Positions 10,068 to 21,680 of a DNA stretch of 64,000 nt are shown here, piece after piece. Source of the stretch: Pseudocercospora fijiensis CIRAD86 (lineage: Eukaryota > Ascomycota > Dothideomycetes > Mycosphaerellales > Mycosphaerellaceae); contig NW_006921539.1 of assembly GCF_000340215.1 (NCBI RefSeq), positions 4,113,118 through 4,177,117 of the forward strand, given 5' to 3'. A program made the position numbers and the translations under genes. The notes beneath the pieces are model-generated. The model did not search any database. It had not been told where the DNA came from and saw nothing but the letters and a program-made list of their open reading frames with translations. Position 1 is the first letter of the stretch. Each line of letters begins with the position of its first letter.

Positions 10068-11917
10068 TGGACGGACGACGATGCATTTCAGAAACGCGGC
10101 ACCGTCGATACAGATGGTATTGTATCAATTCGACGGAACGAGCGTTTTAATGGCGGGTTATGGGAGCCTGTCTCTCTTGATGGCGTACACTTTCATCCTC
10201 GGAGAGCTTTCACTAGGAACGTGCGGACACTGATGCACCATTTTTTTTTTCTTATCAACCAACATACAAAAGTTTCAACTTCGGAGAACAGGAGAACGCA
10301 TCATACATCGTGGCCCTTCCCATCCCTCATCCCTCATCCCTCGCTCTTGGCTCCTGCACAATTCTAATCTTCTACATAGGTGCTGGCGGTGTATTTCCAA
10401 GCTGGAGGATTCGAATCGCTTTTGTGCCGCTGCGTGGTGGAGTGGAGGGAGTGTGAGATTGATTTTAGGGGTGGGGAGGGATTGAGGAGATAGATGTGAG
10501 ATGTGAGATGTGTTCTAACGTCCCTGTTTGGTAACGAGGTATGATTATGATTGATGATTGTAGGAGATATGGTGACACACTACGGCGGGTTTGAGGTTTT
10601 TTTTTGGGGTTGGTGTGTATGGAGTTCCAAGGTTGGGCATTGCATTGTGAGCTGGGATTGGTGTTGAGGTGGATTGGCTTTGAGGTAGAATAGCTTCAAC
10701 TTCGCCAATGCGTGTGCAATTCAATGTATATATGGGTTCTGCTTCTGGCTTGTGGGATCATGAGGGTGCTAGAGACTCTTTGCTGGCGTGAGCTGATCAA
10801 TGTTTCTTGCATCTGTGAAATACCTTCGCTGATCCAGATCGCAGGATCGCACAGAGTCAACAGGGCCAAAGCCTTTTTCGATCAGATCAGCATGTGTTGA
10901 GAGTGGACTAATCTCTCAAATCGTCCACGGAGCTCGTAACGCCGCCGTCTTTGTTTCCCGGCCAGCCTGTTCCGGAATAAGGCTTGGAGGAATTGGATTT
11001 TGGTGCTTATTGTTCTGCGACTATCGTGCGTGATCAATCCTCCTCTCTATGCCTGCTCCCACGAACGTCTTGCTGATTAATTAGACTATAGACCGCTTCT
11101 GCACAACAGCCTAGTCGTCAACTTCTCATGGCAGCAGGCTAGATCTCTTTCGTACCTACTCAATGCTTTTCACTACTATATGAACCTAGGAGAGGTACGA
11201 CTTCACCGAGCGGCAGCTATCGTAGTAGTCGCACCGCCGCTCCTAGTCGACACCACAGGAGCAGTGATAGTGCATCGGCTGTGGCATCTTCCATCGCTTT
11301 GAGGATATTGGTTTGGAGAGCAGAAACGAAAATCATTGTCTAGATCTTTGCAGGGTAGTTATAGGCCTCGGATCAATGTTGGCGCTAGCCGGTGTGAGGT
11401 TGGATCGGCCATTATATATCGGAAGGCTAGTAGGTGAGGCTGATTGGTCTTGCCTCCAGCTCAAGACGTGTTTCGCGGTCCATTCATGGGTCCGGGTCCA
11501 GGTCCGGTTTCGCTGGCCGATGCACGATGGGGAGCGCATATCTGGACGAAACTCCAGATACAAGCCTAGCGAACGAATCAGGCAGGTAGAGTTCCGCGAT
11601 AGTGTCCGGCCGCAGTGAACAAAGCCAGGCTTTGAGGTTGTCCCAGTGGCCTCACCCGTGGCCTCACCACAGGCTGCCGCAGCCTGATATGACACAACGA
11701 CTAGACGTTTCAGCTCTTCGCATCAAGGATCGAGAGATGTGAACTTTTTTTTTTCTCGCCGGGAAAGCAACAACGAGCACCAAAAATTTCGAACACGGAG
11801 ATCTATCTCAATGGCAAAGTAGTAGCAAGACGGTAGAAACCTCGATGCCCGTGAAACATGTAGTCCAGTAACGGACAGCGAAAACGATCGATTGATCTAC
11901 CTCTGAACCACGACTCT
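10068..11917. other. Long intergenic region, no gene recognised
   Basis: Contains T-runs (10,241-10,250 and near 10,600), short CATCCCT repeats near 10,317-10,340, and GTGAGAT repeats near 10,497. No frame with family features was found. The stretch 11,080-11,260 has slightly more CTAG/TpA character than its flanks and might be an old repeat fragment, but this is weak. A non-coding transcript or long UTR is possible and cannot be excluded. Confidence 0.5.
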
Positions 11918-11936
11918 TATATATATATATATATTA
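11918..11936 (+). promoter_or_regulatory. TATA-rich (TA)n promoter element of the small peptide gene
   Basis: An uninterrupted run of TA repeats ends about 70 bases before the ATG at 12,007. It is placed where a core promoter TATA element would be expected. This is inferred from position only. Confidence 0.45.
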
Positions 11937-12006
11937 AAAAAAATGTTCAAGTCTCTGCAAATCAATTCCATCCGAAACATCCTCAACACCCACAACAAAT
12001 CCAACA

Positions 12007-12198
12007 ATGAATCTCATCTCCCTCGCCCTCGCCCTCTTCACCGCAACAGCGGTCCACGGAGTCTCCATACCCAACGCCTATGCCAATGCCAATGCCGATG
12101 CAGCAGTTGCAGCAGTCATCTCATACCCAGCGCTCGGGAAAGACAATCCGTCAGGCTGTAATGGGAATTGCGCCGCGCCAGCGCCAGGGAGAAGGTAA
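12007..12198 (+). CDS. Small secreted peptide precursor with a C-x3-C pair
   Basis: Sixty-three residues. Residues 1-18 (MNLISLALALFTATAVHG) are a clear signal peptide. The mature part is Ala/Asn-rich (YANANADAAVAAV), then has a short tail with Cys51 and Cys55 (SGCNGNC) and a terminal Pro-rich segment ending in Gly-Arg-Arg. The context AACAATGAA suits a start, and a TA-rich promoter lies upstream. The gene sits alone between the MOSC and chitin synthase genes. A processed peptide (pheromone- or RiPP-like, or a small effector) is possible because of the signal peptide and dibasic end, but there is no Kex2-flanked repeat core and no known motif. AAG|GTAAAG at the stop could be a splice donor; joining to the acceptor ending at 12,297 would only change the last few residues. 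Confidence 0.55.
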   Translation: MNLISLALALFTATAVHGVSIPNAYANANADAAVAAVISYPALGKDNPSGCNGNCAAPAPGRR

Positions 12199-13083
12199 AG
12201 CAGTTCCAAGGGCGGCAAGAAAGAAGATATAAGAAAAGAGGTGAGTTAAGAAATTTTGAGAGAAAAAATAAAAAAAAGTGAGACTTATTTTTTCTAGCAA
12301 GGCAAAATAAAAGAAATTTTTACTGACGAGAAGGCTTTTCTTTTGGGGGTTATGTGTAGAGAGAATTGATGAATTAGGAGATTGGAGATTGGGATACCTG
12401 TAGAGGGGATGATGTTAACGAGGGCTGGAGGAGGATTTTTATCGCGGTGGTCAAAAAAGAAAAAGCCTTCCTTCCTTCTATAGACAAGACAAGCTACAGA
12501 GTTTGCTAGAGTCTCAATTCTAACACAAAGAGACAGACAGTAACAAACAACCCTCCTCTCTTCCCGACGCAAAATCAAAAGAAAAACTTCAGTATCGAAT
12601 GATTCATTAAAACTGGAATAACTCCGCAAGAGGCAGTGTGAAGCGCTCTCTTCTCTTCCTGACGCGCTCGTCATGCAAAGCGACACCTGCCCATATATAC
12701 AAATCTGTGTTTCCATGTAATGACTGACAGTCCAAGAAAGAATCGACCTTCAAACAATAAATAGATCATGCCTTCCTCGGGAAACTTTTATTTCTGGCTC
12801 GTCCTGTGCAACCACTCTTTCGTATCACCCACACATGCTGGTTCGAGAGCCATGCTCTGCTCCTTCATAAAGCAATACCAATCTCCTCATTATCTAGGTC
12901 TTGCGACCTCTCCTTGCTACGCTTCAACCGTCTGCCACGAACCAGATCGGGCATTGATTCTGATTGTGGTCCGGAGTCGTAGCACCCGCCAGGCGGAAGT
13001 GGATTCCCGGCGACGCGAATGACCATGCTGTCGCTTGCCCAGCTCCTACGTTCGGAAGAAGGTCCAGCAGTCAGATCGTCATC
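12199..13083. other. Convergent intergenic region, probable 3' UTRs
   Basis: Lies between the peptide gene (plus) and the chitin synthase gene (minus), so it should contain both 3' ends. A consensus-like intron occurs at 12,241-12,297 (GTGAGT...TTTTTTCTAG, 57 nt), probably in the UTR or a chance match. A 140-codon minus-strand frame at 12,294-12,716 has no recognisable features and T-rich composition. Confidence 0.45.
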
Positions 13084-16000
13084 CTAAAGCATCAAGCTAC
13101 TGACCTTCCTCTCGTGACCTGGCATGCCATTGTGCTGGACACTACCATGCATGCTTGGAGAGCCACTGCCGCCATGGCCGTACATGGTCGTGCTGCTGTT
13201 CATCCATTGGAATCCTCGCAATCTGCGCTCCTGCTCAAAGTCACGCCACCTCTTCATGGTGATCTTGCTTGAATCGAACTGACCATGGGCGTCATGACCG
13301 TCCTTGCCAGCGCCCTTCTTTTCACCTGCGGCCTGCCGAGTATCTCCCCAGGAGAAGTCATCGAAATGCCAGAATGCGTAGGTGGGGAGCAGCAAGTTCC
13401 AAATCGGCAGTGAAAGCAAGTAGATGAACATCCACATCACATAGCTGACATGGTGGGCCGTGACGATGATCAGAACACCAGGAAGACCAAGGATGAGCGC
13501 AAGAAGAACCAGAGGAATAATCGGGATCTCGGTATGTTCGATGCCGGCCTTGATGGAGATGGCAACGACGTAGATGGTAAAGGCAATTGCGGCAGGAAGA
13601 ACCAGTGTACCCACCAGCTCGATGAACAACACAAACTGCATGGAGAAGCAGAAGGTACCGCAAAGATCGCGGACCATGATGAGCTCCATGAGGTTGTGGA
13701 TGGTGGAGTTGATCCAACGTCGACGTTGCGACACGAGCACTTTGAAAGTGTCCGGGACAGTGGTCTTGCAGACGGCCTGTGGTATGAACATCATCTTGCG
13801 CTTGGGGAATGTCTTCAGCATGAGCGAAGACAGATATCGATCCTCACCGAGAAGCAGCAAATTCTTCTTGTGAAGAGTATCGACGACATTCTCCGAATAA
13901 TGCTCGACAATGTCCGGATTGGCCAGAATAGGAACCCAATAGCCCTGAGCACCCTTGGGCGACTTGACACGATACATGCAGAAACATCCTGGCAGACAGG
14001 TGACACCCCCGAACACCGATTCGAATGACTTGGCCTGGTGATGCGAAATGAAGTACTCAAAGACTTGGATCATACTGACCCAAGACTGAGTCTTGTTGGC
14101 AATCTTCGTCTCTCCGCAAAGGCCCATGATCTCTGGGTCCTTGACCATTGCAGAAACCATGTGGGTGAGCGAATCCGGAAAGACTTTGGTGTCAGCGTCA
14201 ACCATTTGGACTATTTCGTAGAAGTCGGGAGATATGCCGGTCAACTTCCAGATCCCATTGAACATCTCGTATTCCAGCTCCGTCATCCGCTCATCGAACA
14301 TGACTTTTTGCAAGAAGGACATGAGGATGATTTGCGAGTCACGCTTGCCACGATTGCCAGGCTTTCCCGATCCAGCTTCGGCTGGCGTGCCACACTTGAC
14401 CACGGTGATCATAGGCACGCGTTGCTGCTTTTCTACAGGAATGATGCTATCCGCGCCATAGTCGTAGAAGCCACAGTAGACCTTGGCCATGTTGTGACGC
14501 TTGCTGCCGGCGGCAACAGCAACGTAAGAATATGGCTGAACCTCGTCTGGCACAACCGAAAAATCTTTCATCATGCTGACACAGACGTCGGGTGTGGACA
14601 TGGCCTCTCCTTTACCCTTGACAAGACCATCGCAAACCACGTAGATCAACTTGTGGCTGTTGGGGTAATCGGTCATGGCCAAGGAGTCGAGAGTGGTACG
14701 AATCCCTTCGGGGCCTTCGGAGTAAGCGGTGACCAAACAGATGGTATGTGCAAGCGGGAAACCGAAAGGCTGCCATTCTGGTGGAGGCTGTGGCACGACT
14801 GCTTCGTGGATGAAGCCCTGAGGTCCCGTCGTCTCGGTGTCGGTGTGGAGCACAGAGCTATAGCGTTGGGAGTCCATCAAGCTTGCTCTCGACTCGGATT
14901 CTCGAGCATCGTAGGTGGGTAAAGTGCCTTCGGAGCGATTGGTGTTGCCATACAAGGAAGCAGCGTTGCCGACGGTCAATCGGTTGGAAGAGCTCTGAGA
15001 GACCATGGTCGTTGGAGGAGCCCTGGTCTTGGCCATGCTTCTCTCAATCGCATACGGACTTGTGAAGCGAGACGTGGTCGGCAGGAAGCTCGCACGCCTG
15101 GGGGTGTGATTTGTGCCACCGACCGATGCAGGTTCGGTGATTTTGGGAGCCGGAGGGTAGATGTCGTCGGTCCATTCCTCGATCTGCTGCTGGCGCTCCT
15201 TCTTGTTCTTGCTCATACTCGTCTTATCAGCGCCGTACTTTCGGCACAAGAACCACTGGAACAGCAGCGCGAGAGCGAACTTGATGACCACGATGCCCAG
15301 AATAAAGATCAAGGAGACATACAGCACGACTTTGGAAGCGATGCAGCCAACGGTCTCGGTATCGATTGAGCCCACCTTGATGATGTCCTGGAAGCACTGC
15401 GCGATTTGCTTGTTCTCTCCACTCGAGAAGGCGAGGGTGACATCCTTTCCACGCACCGCCTGATTAAGACGGATCTCGTTGAACTTGTCCGGCACAGCTA
15501 CCTGAGAGGAGTTGAACCACTGCAGCAGGTTAAGATCCAACACATCCCCAGAGTAGACCATAAGGTTACGAGAGGCATTTCGAACATCGTTCCAGTTGAA
15601 GTAGACATCACCCGAGGACCTCAGACCGTAGAAGTCGTTGCGCGAGGTACGGGAAGTGTGACATGCGTACCCGAGGTAGTACGGAATGCTCGTGTTTGGG
15701 CTGGATGAGCCATCCTGCTTGTACATGTTGCAGGGGAAGTACCACGCCAGATTGCCGGAGGAATCAGTGGGCACATCGGAGTTCTGCGCAGCAGTAATCA
15801 AGCCTTTGCAAGCTCCATTCACGTTCTGAAAGAGGAAGCTGCCATCCATTCCTGCACCGGGTGGGTCGACATCCCAAAGCACGTTGGCACCCTCTGCAAT
15901 GCCTCTCGCAAGAGGGTGCTGGGATCGTGTCAAATCGTAGGCCTTGCCATGAAAAATCATGTATCCACCGCCGACTTTGTTGATTCGAAGTCGGAGAGGG

Positions 16001-16995
16001 CCACCTTGAGGACAAACAGTCTGGGTGAAACCGAATGTCAAGTATCCAACGAAGGTCATGATCAACAGAATGATGGAGATCAAGCCCACCTTCTCCCTCC
16101 ACGCCCGCTGCTGCTCCTTCTGCTTCTTGCCAAAGCAGCGCAGAATGACGTTGGGACACCAGAAAGTGACCATGTGGCTGTAGGCGGTCCAAAGACTAAT
16201 CGATCCGGCTGCAGTGTCAATCTTCTTCCGTCTCACGGCCGCGTCTTCTGCCTCGCGCTCCTTCTTGGCGGCCTTCCTGCTCAGCTTGTTGGGATTTCTC
16301 GGGGATGGACGAGTTGCAGTTTTCTCCTGCAATGGCACAGCATCCTCGCCGTTCAGCTTGGTAGAGGGATCTGAACTCAATGTCTGCATGTCGGCCTCCA
16401 TCTGAGGATCTCTGCCAGTGGTTGACGGCATAACATTCATGTTCTCTGCGTGTCTCCTGTAATGGTAATCTGGATCGTGGGGATCCATGCGCCGCCGCTC
16501 CGGACGCACCAAGCTCTTTTTGCGACTGACATCTCCAGCGTTCAGGCCGCGGGGGCTGACCGCCTCGATCATTGGATCACGATCTGTAGCGCCTGGAGCG
16601 TAGGGCGAGGGCGAAGCAAGCGCGCTGCTGGGCTGGTATGAATCCACAGGATGTACGCGGAGTGCCGGACGCTGGGAGCCCGGTGCTGCTTGGCGAGGCG
16701 TCGGCGGAGGAGCTTGGCGCTCTCTCTGCGCAGAACTCCTCCTTCTACGAGTATGGCTGTGCAAGTCCTCCCTCTCTCGCCTGCTGCTGCTGTCACGGCG
16801 GGTGCGGTGCGAGTCGGACTGGCGGCGATGGGCGGGGTGTATGCGGCCGTCTGGATCGCTGTCTGAAGGGCGCCTATGCCTCGATCCAGACGAGCGGCGT
16901 ATAGACTGGCCTTGATATCGAGTCTGGCTGCCCGGGGTGGCGTTGCTCGAATCTCGCCTCCGCGGTTCGCGGTAATACTGGTTGTTGGACGACAT
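13084..16995 (-). CDS. CHS3: Chitin synthase, class IV (Chs3-type)
   Basis: A single uninterrupted frame of 1,303 residues. Order of parts: a disordered Arg/Ser/Pro-rich N-terminus (1-280); a membrane span near 300-320 ([19 protein letters not shown]); a cytochrome-b5-like segment near 340-420 ([18 protein letters not shown]); a second span near 555-585; the glycosyltransferase domain with VDADTK near 930, EDRYLSSL near 1,053 and QRRRW at 1,090-1,094; then several C-terminal spans. VDAD, EDR and QRRRW are the sugar-nucleotide, acceptor and processivity motifs of chitin synthases. The b5-like domain without a myosin motor marks class IV, the class of yeast Chs3. The enzyme polymerises UDP-GlcNAc into cell-wall chitin at the plasma membrane. 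Class IV enzymes usually need a Sel1-repeat activator (Skt5/Chs4); a gene of that type lies at 53,508. The symbol is the yeast name; filamentous-fungal names vary. Confidence 0.95.
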   Translation of the reverse strand: MSSNNQYYREPRRRDSSNATPGSQTRYQGQSIRRSSGSRHRRPSDSDPDGRIHPAHRRQSDSHRTRRDSSSRREREDLHSHTRRRRSSAQRERQAPPPTPRQAAPGSQRPALRVHPVDSYQPSSALASPSPYAPGATDRDPMIEAVSPRGLNAGDVSRKKSLVRPERRRMDPHDPDYHYRRHAENMNVMPSTTGRDPQMEADMQTLSSDPSTKLNGEDAVPLQEKTATRPSPRNPNKLSRKAAKKEREAEDAAVRRKKIDTAAGSISLWTAYSHMVTFWCPNVILRCFGKKQKEQQRAWREKVGLISIILLIMTFVGYLTFGFTQTVCPQGGPLRLRINKVGGGYMIFHGKAYDLTRSQHPLARGIAEGANVLWDVDPPGAGMDGSFLFQNVNGACKGLITAAQNSDVPTDSSGNLAWYFPCNMYKQDGSSSPNTSIPYYLGYACHTSRTSRNDFYGLRSSGDVYFNWNDVRNASRNLMVYSGDVLDLNLLQWFNSSQVAVPDKFNEIRLNQAVRGKDVTLAFSSGENKQIAQCFQDIIKVGSIDTETVGCIASKVVLYVSLIFILGIVVIKFALALLFQWFLCRKYGADKTSMSKNKKERQQQIEEWTDDIYPPAPKITEPASVGGTNHTPRRASFLPTTSRFTSPYAIERSMAKTRAPPTTMVSQSSSNRLTVGNAASLYGNTNRSEGTLPTYDARESESRASLMDSQRYSSVLHTDTETTGPQGFIHEAVVPQPPPEWQPFGFPLAHTICLVTAYSEGPEGIRTTLDSLAMTDYPNSHKLIYVVCDGLVKGKGEAMSTPDVCVSMMKDFSVVPDEVQPYSYVAVAAGSKRHNMAKVYCGFYDYGADSIIPVEKQQRVPMITVVKCGTPAEAGSGKPGNRGKRDSQIILMSFLQKVMFDERMTELEYEMFNGIWKLTGISPDFYEIVQMVDADTKVFPDSLTHMVSAMVKDPEIMGLCGETKIANKTQSWVSMIQVFEYFISHHQAKSFESVFGGVTCLPGCFCMYRVKSPKGAQGYWVPILANPDIVEHYSENVVDTLHKKNLLLLGEDRYLSSLMLKTFPKRKMMFIPQAVCKTTVPDTFKVLVSQRRRWINSTIHNLMELIMVRDLCGTFCFSMQFVLFIELVGTLVLPAAIAFTIYVVAISIKAGIEHTEIPIIPLVLLALILGLPGVLIIVTAHHVSYVMWMFIYLLSLPIWNLLLPTYAFWHFDDFSWGDTRQAAGEKKGAGKDGHDAHGQFDSSKITMKRWRDFEQERRLRGFQWMNSSTTMYGHGGSGSPSMHGSVQHNGMPGHERKVSSLML

Positions 16996-18516
16996 GCTGA
17001 TGACAGGTATGTGTCGGCTTTCACATTCCAGAGCCGTTCGGTCGTTGTCTCGGACGGCGTGCCGAGGATTGTCCTCGTCTCCTTGCCGCGACTAGTTTCT
17101 GCAGAATCAGTGGCATATGCGCCAGCTGATTAAGGTATGCGGGATAGCGAATCGAAGGGATAGCGATATTGGGATGTTTCGGCCGGTGGGCGGGCCAATG
17201 CTGATGGTCGGCTCGTGGTGGGAGGACTCGCAGCCTGGTGTCGGTATACTGCAATGGCGCCAGCGAGTGGTGAGCGAATGTCGTCGTGTGTGCTCTGCGC
17301 GGCAATCACTACTACCGCGACGGCAGTCTTGCGGGGCAGGAGCAGCGAGTAGCGAATGTTTACGACACAAGCGAGTGATGTCGGGAAAGCATCAATAATA
17401 CAACGAGTGATATGAAACACGCAATACCCGCGCCAACGCTCATGCACCCGCACACGCTCTAACGACTGCTGATGATGAGGAGATGTCGGGTGGTGGTTGC
17501 TTGGGAAGATCGAGAGGAATCCTGGCCACCAAGAAACACCGCTTTCACCCCCTGATTGGCTTTCTCAGCTGAAGAACCTTGACGAGGCGCAGGCGCAGGG
17601 GTTTCACGCTACAGCACCATGCCGTTTGCCTTTTTGCCCGCGGTAAACATTGCTGCCGGACCCCGTCATTTTCGATGAGAAGATTCTACCGCTATGATAC
17701 ACCACACCATACCATGTGCAGCACAAGCCTCGAGGGCAACACAATAGAAGAAAGAAAGACAGAAAGAGGTAGGAGACGAGTGCGCGACGATGGACGAACG
17801 TGGCGGAGAGCAGCGTAAGGATGATGTCGAAGTCCCCCTTGGGCAGATCTCCAACATCTGCGACAACCATCAAGGGTCTACCGTCTTTGTAGATGCCAAT
17901 GTCCAAAGATTCCAAACATATCCAAACATGTCTTCTTCCATGCACCTCCGAAGATCTCTCTAGACCGGATCTCGAGAGCCCTGCGAGCGACGATGATGTT
18001 TGGCTCTGCTTTGTGCCAATCTGCGCTGCGCTGCATGAGGTGTGTACAGAATCCGGGCGAACACGTTGTCGATATTGCTCTATCGTTGTGCCATCTGCCA
18101 GTCGGCCGTCACCTTTTCCGAAGCATCCGAGCAACGAACCAATTTCGGCATTGGGACCACGCTGTCAGCGAGCGCGCTGTCTCATGTCGTGATTCTCGTG
18201 GGCTGTGGTATTGTGTGTGTTCTTGATGATGATAGGATGTTCTTGCCACCCATGTACGAGAGACACGAATTGGCCGGCCCCAACGAACACGCGGGCGCGC
18301 CGCATCGTAATGGCGTGCGCGGCACGGAGCTAAGAAAAGCAACACTGTACTTACATATGCACGACATGCATCTGGCCACGCTTGACGGACATTATTCTTC
18401 GAGCATGATTCAGCGCCTTGGCTGGTTGTCGAGAGAACAGCTTGTCTCAAAGCGTCCAGAGCGTGCGGGAATAACCAACATCCCAACGTTCCCTCAGGTT
18501 GTTGCTAGCCGGCGGC
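16996..18516. other. Upstream region of the chitin synthase gene, no second gene recognised
   Basis: About 1.5 kb of non-RIP DNA between the chitin synthase start and the first MULE end. Several overlapping open frames exist on both strands (largest 175-176 codons), but none has a signal peptide, domain motif or coherent composition. It probably holds the promoter and a long 5' UTR. The region ends exactly where the MULE terminal repeat starts. Confidence 0.5.
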
Positions 18517-18747
18517 ACTTCCCCGAGCCCCAGCCACCCGCCCGAGCCCCAGTAGATATACCAATGTAGAATCGTCCTGAATTGGATTACGTGCTGTTTC
18601 TACCTATTATATATTATATCCGTTCTTAGATAGTGTTATTAATAGGCGCGGAGGTCGCGCCTCGAATTCGCGCCTCGAATTCTACCGTAGACCTAAAGTT
18701 TGTATTTCTTCCCCCTTTTATAGCAGATTACCTAGTAACTACCGAAA

Positions 18748-21680
18748 ATAGCTAAATCTCTATCCTACGACGAGTTTCTCGATAAAGTTATCGCCGGCGG
18801 TAGTAATAGTATAGCGGCGGTAGCGGTAGCGGCGGTAGTAGAAGGTATAGAAGGCGCGCTCTCGGCGGTAGTTATTAAGTCGTAGAAGGAGGTAGAAATA
18901 GAGGTAGAAGGTATAGAAGGCGCGCTCTCGGCAGTAGTTATTAAGTCGTAAAAGGAGGTAGAAATAGAGATAGAAGATATAAAAGGCGCGCTCTTAGTAG
19001 TAGTTATTAAGTCGTAGGAAGAGGTTTAATTTGTCTCGGAGATACGTATTCGAGGCCGCTCGCGCTTACTATCGCTATCGCTACCGCGCGAGCGTATTAA
19101 TCTACTAGAATATCGATTAGTATCGCCGCGACCTTAAAAGCACGAGTTTATAACGATTAAGCGCCCTTATAGGCTATTACCTCGCTAGTCGTCGTTTCCT
19201 TCGAAGAATACGCTTATACGCTATATTTAGTCGTTTAGTATAGATACTAGATTCGAGTTTAAAAAGTAGAAACTTAAGAAGAATAAGGATAGTATTAAAT
19301 ACCGCTATCTCTACGTCTGCGGCTACTTTAGTAAGCCTAATAAACGTACCTAGATAACGACTAATAAGGCGAAGAAGAAGACGAAGAAGATTAGCTATAA
19401 ATTCTATTTCTACGCTATTACTATCGACCCTCGTACGCCGGATAGTAAGTAGTATATTCGCTACTCTTCTAAAGATATATATTACTAGTATATCTATAGA
19501 CCTAACGACGTTGTCTTATTAACTAATATACGTGTCCGTACGAGGTCTTAGCAATTCCTTAAGTAACTAGAGCGATTACAGTAGTTACGAATACTAACCT
19601 CGAAGATTATAGCCTATTTCCGAGGCTAGGGAGTTATTCTAAAGCTATACGACGTTTATAATATTGCTTTTAACCGTAATACTATCGCTCGAAGAGAGTT
19701 AAACTAGGCCGAGAGAATAGTTAAGCTACTAGACGAGAATTCAATCTTCTACGAGATAATAACTAATCCTAAGAATAGTACAATTCGGTTAATAGTTGCT
19801 CTCTATCTACGGTCGCTCTCTACCTATAAGGATACGCTATATATTATCTGTTTAGACACGACTTATAGCACTAATTTATACAACCTCGAGTTGCTAGATA
19901 TTGTCGCCGCTAGACCGATAAATAACACGATTAAACTCGGTATTAGCCTTATTAAACCGAAGCCTAACAAGGCGGCCTTTATATAGCTATTATAGTTAAT
20001 TCGGAATAGCTTCGAGAAGCATAGTTGTCTACTACCTATTATCTTTAGCACTAACCGTAAAGCGGCTCTTATATTAGCGATTAACGAGGTATATCTAGAG
20101 TCTAAGAATATCGTCTACGACTAGTACCTATAATAAGATATATTAACTCGAGTATATAAAGAACGAGGCGACTTTGTATAGGTAAAGGCTAACGATAGCT
20201 CGTAGACTAATAGTCTAAGGACTACTTAGTTTATAAAGCTATTTACTTATATAGTCTAGAGTTAGTCTGAGGAAGAATTTAACGATAAGGCTTATAAGCT
20301 AGATAACGTGTTTCTATAGTTTAAGTCCTATTTAAATAATAACTAGTAGTGTTATAAGGAGAAGATTGTCTACTACTAGACTAACTAAGTAATGCACTTT
20401 AGCTATAAAACAACGTTACGAGTCGAGGCAACCTACGGTCGGATTAAGGAGTAGTTAAACTATAGCAGTCGGTACGATATCTTTACCCTCTTCGAGTCGC
20501 TTCTTAACTAGTAGCACTAAGGCTACGACCGCCGCCGAGCTACACTCGCTAACAACCTAAAGCGCTATTCTAAGGCCTTAATCGGTCTATTCTAGTCTTC
20601 TATAACTCGAGTTATTAGCGACTATTGCCTTCTCGAAGTATAGGCTCTATACTCGCGTACTAACTCGCTTTTAAAGGCTATAGTTAATGCTAATAGCAAC
20701 GAGATTAAGCACTCGGTATACTCGTATTCTTGTCTATAGTATTGCTATAACGACTACCTATCTAAGACCTATAGCTATCTGTGCCTTTACGATATTATAA
20801 AGCTTCTAGAGATAGAGGGCAGCCGTATAGTACTATTGCCTTCTTACTTCTACGCTTACTAGTTTGTCGACTTTAAGAAGGTACGGCTCTTTAACTCGCA
20901 CCGTATTCGAGAGCTATAGGTAATCTATAGCAACCGTAAACCTCTTACTAGCGGAGCGACGTTATATATAACAAAACGTATAGTAACGGCTCGAGAATTA
21001 GACGACTTAAATAAGACAGCAGTCGCTAAGAAGCAGAAGACAATAACACTAAGAATAGCGGCCTTCGTACTCGAGCCTAGCGTATCGCTTACTTAGTTGC
21101 GGACGACTATTAAGCACTATAAGTGCGTATAGAGCTAATGCTGTACTTAATAGTATCCTTACTAAAAGGCTAATCGACTATATAGCTCTACCTACTACCC
21201 TTCTAGCTTCGAGTGCTATAATCTACGTTAAGAGCTATTACTTCCGGTTAAACTATAACTACAACCTCCTTCTAAGCTAGACCTTCTACGGCAAGAGCTT
21301 AATAACCTTCGAGCGCGTAAAGAACAGCGCACTTAGTAACAGATTAAACATAGCCAATAGCAGGCGGCGTTGTTTAAATAGTAGCAACGATAGGCTGCTT
21401 AGTAATACTAGCAATAACAACAACAATAGTTACTTATATAGCTAATAGAACGGCTACTTTATTACTAGGTACTATAGTAATAGCACTATTAGTTTACTTA
21501 GCAGTAGCACTATTAGTTCACTTAGTAGTAGTATTATATATAGCAATAGGCTAGCTAGCAGGCTAGAGACTAGTATAAGCTAGTATATATAGCCTCGCGT
21601 AGTTATAAGGCTATAGGTCGTAACCCGCTTAGACCTAAGTAGATAGCAACAACTAATAACACCTTAAATTTTGCTATACT
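18748..21680 (+). pseudogene. RIP-degraded MULE transposase
   Basis: One plus-strand frame is readable from about 18,748 (ATAGCT, which fits a mutated ATGGCT) to about 21,680, with TAG/TAA stops throughout. Early on there is a 23-residue repeat in three copies. Then a Lys-rich FAR1/WRKY-like region with a CGYF segment, and a DDE-type core: CLDTTYSTNLYNLELLDIV (first Asp at 19,855), then a Cys-poor linker, SEEEFNDKAY, HFSYKTTLRVEATYGRIK and a Gln-rich C-terminus (CAG/CAA now TAG/TAA). This order (D-x-T-Y-x-T-N-x-Y-N, then the T-x-R-V-E motif) is characteristic of MULE transposases related to plant MuDR/FAR1. It is dead: dozens of stops and no intact domain. Confidence 0.8.
18838..19026 (+). 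repeat. 69-bp coding tandem repeat in the MULE transposase, about 3 copies
   Basis: Three head-to-tail units beginning GAAGGTATAGAAGGCGCGC. Each translates to 23 residues (EGIEGALSAVVIKS then a KEVEIEV-type tail). Copy three has more RIP-type changes than copy one. Confidence 0.85.

Noticed and set aside
12294..12716. 140-codon minus-strand frame
   Set aside because: Low-complexity T-rich source DNA, no signal or domain; lies in the likely 3' UTR zone.
17604..18134. 176-codon minus-strand frame upstream of the chitin synthase
   Set aside because: No recognisable features and overlapping open frames of similar size on the other strand; most likely promoter or UTR DNA.
18042..18569. 175-codon plus-strand frame
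   Set aside because: Runs into the MULE terminal repeat at 18,517 and has no coherent features.
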